Part shown: in pieces, positions 19,321 to 26,847 of the stretch | Layout: each line of letters begins with the position of its first letter | Position numbering within the stretch: position 1 is the stretch's first letter | NCBI GenBank assembly: GCA_963715045.1 | Contig: CAVQRC010000045.1 | Span: 1 to 64,000, forward strand | Direction: 5' to 3' | Length of the DNA stretch: 64,000 bases | From: CAVQRC01 sp963715045 | GTDB taxonomy: Bacteria > Planctomycetota > Planctomycetia > Pirellulales > Lacipirellulaceae | Program-made: the position numbers and the translations under genes | The notes under the pieces: generated by a model | Seen by the model: the letters and a program-made list of their open reading frames with translations, nothing else | Databases searched by the model: none | What the model was told of the DNA's origin: nothing

Positions 19321-20142
19321 ATGCACCCCCACGCCGAATACGGACGGATCTTCATGACGTTCGCCCGCAACAGCCTGATTCGCGATATGTCCTTTCGCAG
19401 CAATTTCATCATCCAGACGATTTCGTCGATGATGTGGATGGTGATGAATCTGGGCTTCTACCTGCTGATCTACCAGTACACGGAGTCGATCGCCGGCTGG
19501 ACGAAGTACGAATTCTTTGTGTTCATCGCCACGACGATGTTCGTCAACAGCATCGTTCAGGCGTTCTTCATGCCGAACATTGAGGAGTTCAGCGAACTGA
19601 TCCGTACGGGTGGGCTCGATTTCGCGCTCCTCAAGCCGGTCGATACACAATTCCTGATCTCCCTGCAGAAAGTCAGTTGGCCGGCTCTTGGCAACTTCGG
19701 GGTCGCGGTGATCCTGCTGGTGTTCTCGATGGCACAGCTTTCGTGGAGCCCGATCACCTGGGCCGGCATCCTGCTCTACCCGTTGTTCGTGCTCACCGGC
19801 GTGGCGATCTTGTATGCGATCATGATCTCGTTATCGGCCACGAGCATCTGGCTCGGGCGAAATCAGACGCTGTATGATTTCTGGTTCTATATCACCAACT
19901 TTTCGCGCTATCCGATGGGGATCTACGAAGGTCCGCTGGGATCTCCGTTGCGGTTCTTGTTCACGTTCTTCATTCCGATTCTGATCGTGATCAACGTGCC
20001 GGCCGGGTTGATTGCCAAGACCTCCGAGCACCATTACTGGCAGCTCGCCGGTTTCGCGCTGATTGCGACCGCGGGCAGCCTGGGTGCATCGCGGTGGATT
20101 TTTTCGCGGGCACTGGGCAGCTATCGGAGTGCGAGCAGTTAA
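19321..20142 (+). CDS. ABC-2 permease (COG3694-like)
   Basis: Second membrane subunit of the exporter, 273 residues with six hydrophobic segments (FRSNFIIQTISSMMWMVMNL, then PLFVLTGVAILYAIMISLS). GGAGG at 19308-19312 precedes ATG 19321 by eight bases, and the previous gene's stop falls inside that spacer. The family-typical motif RTGGLDFALLKPVDTQFLIS is present. It completes an ATPase-permease-permease unit of the COG4586/4587/3694 type. The substrate is not known. Confidence 0.85.
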   Translation: MHPHAEYGRIFMTFARNSLIRDMSFRSNFIIQTISSMMWMVMNLGFYLLIYQYTESIAGWTKYEFFVFIATTMFVNSIVQAFFMPNIEEFSELIRTGGLDFALLKPVDTQFLISLQKVSWPALGNFGVAVILLVFSMAQLSWSPITWAGILLYPLFVLTGVAILYAIMISLSATSIWLGRNQTLYDFWFYITNFSRYPMGIYEGPLGSPLRFLFTFFIPILIVINVPAGLIAKTSEHHYWQLAGFALIATAGSLGASRWIFSRALGSYRSASS

Positions 20143-20151
20143 GCACCAAAT

Positions 20152-20304
20152 CCCAAAACTCCCGTGAACGTGTCCCACGGCCAGGGAATTCGGTTGCTGA
20201 AACCAAGTTTGGGATCGGCTCTCAACACCCATCCCAAAACTCCATGGAACGTGTCCCACGGCCAGGGAATTCGGTTGCTGAAACCAAGCTTGGGATCGGC
20301 TCTA
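20152..20304. repeat. Tandem pair of the dispersed 81-bp intergenic repeat
   Basis: Two copies with 81-base period start at 20152 and 20233. Each reads CCCAAAACTCC, then GAACGTGTCCCACGGCCAGG, GAATTCGGTTGCTGAAACCA and TTGGGATCGGCTCT. They differ at only a few positions. These are the best-preserved members of the family also present at 3821-3881 and, inverted, at 10131-10190. Confidence 0.85.
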
Positions 20305-20321
20305 AAAGGGATCATTCTGAC

Positions 20322-21582
20322 GTGGAATCGAATCATCGCATGGCGATCCTGGGAGCGGGTCCGATCGGGCTGGAAGCGGCTCTCTACGCGCGTTACCTGG
20401 GTTACGAGGTGTTGGTCCTGGAGCGTGGCGCGGTCGTCGCGAGCCACGTCCGGGCGTGGGGCCAGGTGCGGCTGTTCAGTCCTTTTTCGCTGAACAGCAC
20501 GCCGCTGGGGTGCGGGGCGATCCAGACACAGGATCCTGACTGGGAACCGCCCGAACCGGATGCGTTGCTGACCGGTGACGAACATGTTCAGCGGTATCTG
20601 GAGCCGCTGGCCGCGACCGATTTGCTCGAGGACCACATTCGCGTTGACCGGCAGGTGTTGGCAATCGGGCGACGGGGGGCCCTCAAGGGCGAGTTCGTCA
20701 AGGATCGCCGTCGCGTCGAATCGCCATTCGTGATTCTCTCTCGCGACTCCACGGGCGACGAACACGTCGACGAGGCAGACCTCGTGGTCGACTGCACGGG
20801 CGTGTTCGGGGAGCACAACCACGTTGGGCCGGGAGGGATTCCGGCGATCGGTGAGCTCCATCTGGGCGAAGCCATTCAATATGGTCTACCGGACGTGCTG
20901 GGTGACGACCGGGGCGAATACGCGGGTCGGCATACGCTGGTGATCGGCGGCGGTTACTCGGCCGCGACAACCGTCGTCGCCCTGGCGGAACTCGCCACCG
21001 CCGAGCCGGCCACGAGAATCTCGTGGGTTACCCGTTGTGAAGGGGGCCAACCCCTGTCCCGAATCGCGGGCGATCGGCTGGTCAGCCGCGATGAGCTGGC
21101 GGTCGCCGCGAACCGCCTGGCATCGACGCCGGATGGCGCCGTCGCGTATCGGAGTGGGCGATCCGTGGTTGCCCTGACCCGGGAATCGGCGGGCGGGCCG
21201 ATCACGGTGAGGCTCGACGACGGTGAAACGTTCGAGGTCGATCGCATCATCGCCAACGTCGGCTACCGGCCCGATACGACACTGTACCGGGAACTGCAGG
21301 TCCACGAATGCTATGCCACGTCCGGGCCGATGAAGCTGGCGGCGACGCTGATGGGTCGCTCAAAGCGATGATTGCCTCGACCAGGAATCGGCTGGCCCGG
21401 CCACGCTGCGTTGCCCGGAGCCCAACTTCTACATCCTCGGCGCCAAGAGCTATGGCCGGAATTCAAGGTTCTTGATGTCGGTCGGGTTCGACCAGATCCG
21501 CGATCTGTTCCGGCTGACCAGTCAGAACAAGAAACTCGACGTGTACCGGGCCCTTCGCCGGACGGAACATCTCCGCAGGTAA
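20322..21582 (+). CDS. NAD(P)/FAD-binding oxidoreductase, one frameshift
   Basis: Flavoprotein-like oxidoreductase of about 420 residues. A first Rossmann motif is MAILGAGPIGLEAALYA with the acidic end LVLERG. A second dinucleotide motif lies at HTLVIGGGYSAATTVVALA, and the late motif IIANVGYRPD resembles the FAD-contacting GxxPD segment. Near 21357 an extra base breaks the frame. Skipping it continues GAQSDDCLDQESAG and PNFYILGAKSYGRNSRFLM to a stop at 21582. Start candidates are GTG 20322 and ATG 20340. The stop is seven bases from the radical SAM start, so the two genes probably act together. The substrate is unknown. Confidence 0.75.
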
Positions 21583-21588
21583 TCGACG

Positions 21589-22488
21589 ATGACCGCCGTA
21601 ACGCCGGCCGACAGGTCTCCGCAGGTGCCGCTGGCCCACCTCGACGATCTGTGGTTTCAAGTCGCAGGAACGCGCTGCAATCTCACGTGTCATCACTGTT
21701 TCATCAGTTGCAGTCCCCACAACGACTCGTTCGGCTTTCTCACGCTGGACCAGGTACGCGAGTCGCTGGAAGCATCCCGGCAACTGGGGGTGAAAGAGTA
21801 CTACTTTACGGGCGGCGAGCCGTTTCTCAACCGAGACATGGTTCCGATCCTGGTTGCGACGCTCGAGTATGGTCCGGCCACGGTGCTGACGAACGGGACG
21901 GTGTTGCAGCCGGATTGGCTCACGGCACTTCACAGGGCAGCCGAGGCAAGCAGGTACTCGCTCGAGATCCGAGTGTCGATTGACGGATTCACGGCTGCCG
22001 ACAACGACCCGATTCGCGGGACTGGGACGTTCGAGCGGGCGATGCGTGGAGTCACGCAACTCGTGGAGTGCGGTTTTCTGCCGATCATCACGGCGACGCG
22101 AACCTGGCCCATCGAGCGGGAACTCGACGTGGTCGGCGGTTTCGTCAAGACCCTCCAGAAGTTCGGTTACGCCCGTCCCCGGCTGAAGATCCTGCCGGCG
22201 CTGCTGATGGGGGCCGAAGCCGAGCGAAGTCGCGGCTACCACGCCACGGAGCGGGTGACGGCCGAGATGCTTGAAGGTTACGACACGAGCCAGTTGGTCT
22301 GCCATCACAGTCGAATCGTGACCGACCGCGGCGTCTTTGTGTGCCCGATCCTGATCGAATCGCCCACCGCCCGACTGGGGGACACGCTGGCCGAGGCCCA
22401 GCGACCCTTCGCCATTGATCAGGGCGCCTGCTTTACGTGTTACCAGTACGGCGCAATCTGCGCCAACGCCGCGAAGCCGAGCGTGTGA
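21589..22488 (+). CDS. Radical SAM protein
   Basis: Radical S-adenosylmethionine enzyme, 299 residues. The [4Fe-4S] motif GTRCNLTCHHC puts cysteines at 30, 34 and 37. YFTGGEPFLN is the SAM-binding GGE motif. The C-terminus contains several further cysteines (VCPILIESP, then ACFTCYQYGAICAN) that could hold an auxiliary cluster, as in SPASM-like or twitch-domain enzymes. It follows the flavoprotein gene by six bases. The pair may make or modify a small metabolite or peptide, but I cannot name the reaction. It converges with phnX, with seven bases between the stops. Confidence 0.85.
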   Translation: MTAVTPADRSPQVPLAHLDDLWFQVAGTRCNLTCHHCFISCSPHNDSFGFLTLDQVRESLEASRQLGVKEYYFTGGEPFLNRDMVPILVATLEYGPATVLTNGTVLQPDWLTALHRAAEASRYSLEIRVSIDGFTAADNDPIRGTGTFERAMRGVTQLVECGFLPIITATRTWPIERELDVVGGFVKTLQKFGYARPRLKILPALLMGAEAERSRGYHATERVTAEMLEGYDTSQLVCHHSRIVTDRGVFVCPILIESPTARLGDTLAEAQRPFAIDQGACFTCYQYGAICANAAKPSV

Positions 22489-22495
22489 CCGCGGA

Positions 22496-23335
22496 TCAGG
22501 GACGCTCCCCTCGCGCCAGACGATGGTTGACATCTTCGATAACCGACTCGATGTCGGCAATCGAGTCGATCACGTAATGGGCACCCGCTTTTCGCAGGAT
22601 CTCGCGGGTCTCGTCGTGGCGGCGATCGATCTCTGCCGCGGAGAGCTGGCTTTCTTCGTCGAGCGTATTGATGTTCATGTAGTTGCTGTAACGGGAAACA
22701 CCCACGGCCCAGCACCCGGCGTTAAGCCCTTCACCGACTCCACCGACCGTGTCATCGACCTTAATCACCGATTCGATCGGCCAGGCATCCATGAGATCGA
22801 GATTGCGATAGACCATGAACGGGCGGGGCCTGGCACCGTGTTCGACTTCATCACCGGCGACGGATGCGTCGAGCGTGTAGCCTTGTTGTTTGGCGGCCTG
22901 TTCGAGAATGTCGACCATGGGTCGCGTGAAGCCCGTCGAGGAACCGATCTTGATGCCCTGTTTCTGCAACCGCTGCGTGACTTCGGCGACTCCGGGAAGC
23001 AGACCGCTGTACTTGGGCAGGCAGTCGAGTTGTGCCGGGACGAAGTCTTCGAACATGCGGGCGACGTCTTGATCGTCGGGGTCGCGACCATGCACCGCAT
23101 GCCATCGCTCCCGGATTTCCGGGACTTTGGCCAACTCGGCGATGTGCAGATCTTTGCGAAGTCCCATGGGTCCGCGAGCCTCTTTCATCGAGATCTCGAC
23201 ACCCTGCCGCTGGAAGACTTCGACAAACACGACGGCAGGAGCGATGACGTACGCGTCGGCGGTCGTTCCACTCCAATCGAGTACGAGTGCCTTGACTTTG
23301 CCGCGGTATTGTCGGTGGAAGACGAAGTCGCTCAT
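22496..23335 (-). CDS. phnX: Phosphonoacetaldehyde hydrolase
   Basis: Hydrolyses phosphonoacetaldehyde to acetaldehyde and phosphate in 2-aminoethylphosphonate breakdown. The protein has 279 residues, close to the family's usual ~270. The HAD nucleophile is Asp 20 in LVLDWSGTTAD. The family's Schiff-base Lys falls at about 61 in KEARGPMGLRKDLH. The Ser/Thr motif is GSSTGFTRPM and the late acidic motif is IKVDDTVGG. These match PhnX well. ATG 23335 begins MSDFVFHRQYRG. No phnW neighbour is seen, but a PbfA-like gene lies 17 kb away. Confidence 0.85.
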   Translation of the reverse strand: MSDFVFHRQYRGKVKALVLDWSGTTADAYVIAPAVVFVEVFQRQGVEISMKEARGPMGLRKDLHIAELAKVPEIRERWHAVHGRDPDDQDVARMFEDFVPAQLDCLPKYSGLLPGVAEVTQRLQKQGIKIGSSTGFTRPMVDILEQAAKQQGYTLDASVAGDEVEHGARPRPFMVYRNLDLMDAWPIESVIKVDDTVGGVGEGLNAGCWAVGVSRYSNYMNINTLDEESQLSAAEIDRRHDETREILRKAGAHYVIDSIADIESVIEDVNHRLARGERP

Positions 23336-23638
23336 CGGGCTCGTTACCTTTGAGATGCGGTGAGTGGGATTTGACGGCGCGGGTCGCGGCCAGCGAGGCC
23401 CCATTCTTGCAAAGCGAGCCGAGAACACAATGTGCGTGCTGGCCGGGCACCGTGAAGAACGGATGAAGCGAATGGGTTTTCGCAATTCATCACGGCCGAA
23501 TACGCAAAAGATCGCGGCCACGCGACGCGGCCGACCGACCCGTGTAACACTTGCCGGATTCACCCGCTTGCAGGGGTAGCGGGCAGTCGGCGTGGCTGCC
23601 TCGGGTAAACACACCATGCTGCCGAGAGGGCTTTGGGG
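23336..23638. other. Divergent intergenic region without recognised content
   Basis: This 303-base stretch separates phnX (minus strand) from the protease gene (plus strand). I see no gene, repeat or convincing promoter in it. GAGAGGG at 23623-23629 is the ribosome site of the protease gene. Confidence 0.5.
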
Positions 23639-25093
23639 ATGTTCGTCACAACGCTTGTTCGTCGTACTGTCTTGGGGATTCTGCTCGCGGCCGCGACGGC
23701 TCAGGCCAGCCATGGGGTCTATCAGCAACTCCTCAAATCCTCCGCCATGATTATCACCCCCGATGGCAACGGCAGCGGAGCCCTGGTCGACAGCGAGCGG
23801 CGGCTGATCTTCACGAACTACCATGTCGTCGGACAGCTGGAAGAGGTCGACGTCCTCTTCCCCCAGTACGACGGCGAGCAACTCATCACGAGCCGTTCCG
23901 ATATGGCCGGCCGGATGGAACAGGATCCGATCAAGGGCCGGGTGGTCGCCCGCGACATGCGGCGGGATCTGGCTCTGATCGAGATCGAGGAGATCCCGGA
24001 GGGGGTCGAGGCCATCGAATTGGCGGCCACCAGCGCCAGCCCGGGCGAGCAGGTGCATTCGATCGGAAACCCGGGAGCGAGCAACGCCCTGTGGATCTAC
24101 ACGTCGGGGACGGTGCGTCAGGTGTACCGCAAGCAACACCGGATCTCGGGTGAGGAGGGGACCGCCGTACAGAGCGTCGACGCGTACGTGCTCGAAACGC
24201 AGTCACCGATCAACCCGGGCGACAGTGGGGGGCCAGTCGTCAACAACGCGTGCCAGGTGGTAGGCATCGTGTCATCGAGTTCCCGAGAAGGCAACCTGGT
24301 GAGCACGTGCATCGACGTGCGTGAATTGAAGTCGCTGCTCGAGGGAGAGAACCGCACGGTCAACATGCCGCTGAAGGAAATGCTCGACGCCGCGAGCTAC
24401 CGCTATGAATTCAAGGACAACGGCGATTTCTTCGTCGACGTACCTTCATCGGGCGACCGCACCATCCGGGTCGAGATCGATTCGGAGATCTACACTTACC
24501 AGGGGCGACGCATTCGCCACATCCGGGCCTTGCTCGTGACGCTCGAGGACGGTCTGGCTCCCGAGGCGGCTTTGAAACTGATGATCGAGAACGGCGATCG
24601 GACGTTCGGCAACTGGGAAGTCTGGAATCTGGATGACGGACACTATGTGTTCTTCCGCACGGACGTCGACGCCGACGCTTCCGCCGATACGGTCCAGGCG
24701 ATGCTGCTGGGGGTCGCCCGGGTGACGCAGGAGACGATCGATCGGCTGAATAGTGGTGGCGAAGACACGCCCACGGCGCCGGTTGCGGACGCCGATCAAG
24801 ATGGTCCGGCTTCGCCCTTAACGGGGACCTGGGCCGGCAGTTTCGAGCAGAACGGGCAGCGGCTTGGAATCGCGGTCACGTTCACCGTCGATGGCGAGAT
24901 CCTCTGGTACGTGTCGGACGGCAAGGAGGAACTGTTTCGGCTGGAAGGAACCTTCGAGCTCGCCGGCGACCAGCTGACCTACGGCGACGGGCAGCAGAAG
25001 TTCGGGGCGGTCTTGAAAGTGCTTGACGAAAACACCATCTCCTACGAAGACGTCAACATCGCCCTGACGCTCGAGCGTCATGTAGAGAAATGA
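23639..25093 (+). CDS. Secreted trypsin-like serine protease
   Basis: Exported protease of 484 residues. A signal peptide ends near TAQAS (about residue 24). The HtrA/DegP-like catalytic domain has His in TNYHVVGQ, Asp in RRDLALIEIE and the nucleophile in INPGDSGGPVVN. No PDZ domain is evident. Residues ~250-380 form a repeat-rich region, and the last ~90 residues (LTGTWAGSFEQNGQRLGIAV onward) look like a lipocalin-like beta domain. ATG 23639 has GAGAGGG nine bases upstream; the TTG two codons earlier is unlikely. It stands alone. A role in envelope protein quality control is plausible. Confidence 0.85.
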   Translation: MFVTTLVRRTVLGILLAAATAQASHGVYQQLLKSSAMIITPDGNGSGALVDSERRLIFTNYHVVGQLEEVDVLFPQYDGEQLITSRSDMAGRMEQDPIKGRVVARDMRRDLALIEIEEIPEGVEAIELAATSASPGEQVHSIGNPGASNALWIYTSGTVRQVYRKQHRISGEEGTAVQSVDAYVLETQSPINPGDSGGPVVNNACQVVGIVSSSSREGNLVSTCIDVRELKSLLEGENRTVNMPLKEMLDAASYRYEFKDNGDFFVDVPSSGDRTIRVEIDSEIYTYQGRRIRHIRALLVTLEDGLAPEAALKLMIENGDRTFGNWEVWNLDDGHYVFFRTDVDADASADTVQAMLLGVARVTQETIDRLNSGGEDTPTAPVADADQDGPASPLTGTWAGSFEQNGQRLGIAVTFTVDGEILWYVSDGKEELFRLEGTFELAGDQLTYGDGQQKFGAVLKVLDENTISYEDVNIALTLERHVEK

Positions 25094-25122
25094 GATGCGT
25101 GCCGGTTCACCCCCGACCCCCG

Positions 25123-25187
25123 ACGGGTGCAGGAACGGGCTTGTTGGTGTCGCGGAAGCGGCCCGGGCTTCGAATGACTAAGGACTA
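25123..25187. repeat. Dispersed repeat family 2, plus orientation
   Basis: The element reads GGGTGCAGGAACGGGCTTGT, then TGGTGTCGCGGAAGCGGCC, then CGGGCTTCGAATGACTAAGG. An inverted copy lies at 47628-47710 and a degenerate copy at 41576-41612. It fills the gap between two convergent genes. Confidence 0.7.
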
Positions 25188-25193
25188 ACTCGC

Positions 25194-26693
25194 TCAGGCG
25201 GCTCTGCGAACCAGCGGGTCGGTCTGCGGAGAGGAACGAACGCGGGGCGGCACGCTGGTACGCTCTGGCGAAAGACCGCCAGACGTCAAGCCGGCCCCGG
25301 CTTTGGCCAGAAGAGATAGCTGTTCGATGAGCTGAGGATCGTCGACAAAATTCCATGCTGACGCCGTAAAGCCCGCAGTCACGGCGCACCGGTACGACGG
25401 ATCACGCTCCGCCTGGATGGTGAGCAACCATTGCGGCGACCCGAAAGGCGGGACGGGAGAAACGGGCGTTTCCCTGGCCCGATCGACTCGCTCCGCGAAG
25501 ACCTGGCGCTCGTGTTGACGGATCGCGAGGGACAGGCGAGAAAGTCCGAATTGATCGCAAAGCTGCTCCATTTCCCGCACCAGAATCCGATTCTTGCTGG
25601 CGACAGCCCGTCGCCGTGGGTCGGAGAGTCGGTGTGCCAGATGGGAACTCAGGGCCGCCAATCTCGTCAGCACTCCCGCCGCTTCCCGATTTCCGACCAC
25701 GCGTCCCAGCGTCAGGATCAGCCCCAGGACGGCGATCGCCGTGAGGGCAGCGAGGTCGTGACCGAAGATCGACGCCGCCGCAACGACCCCACAGGCAAGG
25801 CCCAGCAACCCGACGAGCCGCAGCGCCGCGACGCCCGTGATCCCCCGTTGCATGAGTCGATGATGCAAGTGCCCTCGATCGGGGGTCGCGATCGAGCGGC
25901 GGGCGAGCAATCGTCGCGCGATCGCCAAGGCGGCGTCCCACAGCGGGAGGGCCAGCAGGGCGATCGGTACGAGCCACCGGCATGTCCCTTCGACCGAGGT
26001 GGCCGCCAGCGAGGCCGAGGTCCCGAGGATCAGGCCCAACAGCATGCTCCCGGCATCGCCGAGGTAGATCGAGGCCGCAGGGCGGTTAAACGGAAAGAAG
26101 CCGATGGCTCCGCCGAGGATCGCGATGGACATCAGTTGGGCGCTCGACGCCGCCTGCAGACCCGCCAGGACCGCGATCGAGGCCGCAGCGATCGCGGCAA
26201 TCGTCACGGCGAAACCGTCCATCCCATCCAGGAAGTTCATCGCGTTGATGCAGGCCACGAGCCACACGAGGTGCCACAGCGGGGCCCCCCCGCCCAGGTC
26301 CCACGCGAGCCCGGCGAACACGTACTGCTGTGGGAACCCACCCCACAACGCGAGCGGCAACACGGCCCCGATCTGACCGCACAGCTTGACCCCCGGAGTC
26401 AGGCCGCGGACGTCGTCCACCAGCCCCACTGCGACCAGCACGCCGGCCGCCAGGATCACCAGCCCGCTTCCCGGCGCGCCGCCAGGCAGCCAGAACTGGC
26501 CCCCGGTCAGTCCCGCCAGCCAACCTCCCAGCACGGCCAGGCCGCCTCCCAGGGGAACCGCGGCGGACTGGAGTTTACGCCGCCCGTCTGGATGGTCCAC
26601 CATTCCAATCCGCGCTGCCGCGGCGCGGACCAGGGGCGTGAGCACGAGCGTGACGCAGGTCGCGGTCAGCAGAATGGCGAAGAGCGACAACAA
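25194..26693 (-). CDS. WecA/MraY-family undecaprenyl-phosphate sugar phosphotransferase
   Basis: Membrane enzyme that would load the first sugar-1-phosphate onto undecaprenyl phosphate for exopolysaccharide synthesis. It has 499 residues. The catalytic motifs are VGLVDDVRGL, NAMNFLDGMDG, YLGDAGSMLLG and the HLHHRL loop, all as in WecA-type transferases. About ten helices occupy residues 1-330. The last ~150 residues are a soluble extension not typical of WecA. The start is one of two adjacent TTG codons at 26693/26690, with no nearby ATG in frame. It is the last gene of the exopolysaccharide operon. Confidence 0.85.
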   Translation of the reverse strand: MLSLFAILLTATCVTLVLTPLVRAAAARIGMVDHPDGRRKLQSAAVPLGGGLAVLGGWLAGLTGGQFWLPGGAPGSGLVILAAGVLVAVGLVDDVRGLTPGVKLCGQIGAVLPLALWGGFPQQYVFAGLAWDLGGGAPLWHLVWLVACINAMNFLDGMDGFAVTIAAIAAASIAVLAGLQAASSAQLMSIAILGGAIGFFPFNRPAASIYLGDAGSMLLGLILGTSASLAATSVEGTCRWLVPIALLALPLWDAALAIARRLLARRSIATPDRGHLHHRLMQRGITGVAALRLVGLLGLACGVVAAASIFGHDLAALTAIAVLGLILTLGRVVGNREAAGVLTRLAALSSHLAHRLSDPRRRAVASKNRILVREMEQLCDQFGLSRLSLAIRQHERQVFAERVDRARETPVSPVPPFGSPQWLLTIQAERDPSYRCAVTAGFTASAWNFVDDPQLIEQLSLLAKAGAGLTSGGLSPERTSVPPRVRSSPQTDPLVRRAA

Positions 26694-26760
26694 GTTCGGG
26701 AGTTCCGCGGAAGGTCAAGGAAACGCGACGCCAAATCGGCAAGCCGCTTCAATCAATGTC

Positions 26761-26787
26761 AGTGGTGTCAGTGGTGTCAGTGGTGTC
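26761..26787. repeat. Nine-base tandem repeat AGTGGTGTC
   Basis: Three exact copies of AGTGGTGTC lie in the gap between the ligase-TPR gene and the WecA-like gene, with a degenerate fourth copy to 26807. A slipped tract of this kind could vary in number between strains. Confidence 0.7.
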
Positions 26788-26847
26788 ATGCGGCGTCTGT
26801 GGTGTCGGGCGGCGGGAAGCCTTGCAGCGGGTTTTGAAAGGGGCGTC

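Noticed and set aside
17331..19412. 693-codon open frame antisense to the ABC exporter genes
   Set aside because: It covers three clear ABC genes on the other strand and has low-complexity Gln/Asp/His composition. Part of it is translated repeat.
25431..26837. 468-codon open frame antisense to the WecA-like gene
   Set aside because: Asp/Gln/Arg-rich shadow of a conserved transferase. It ends in the nine-base tandem repeat.
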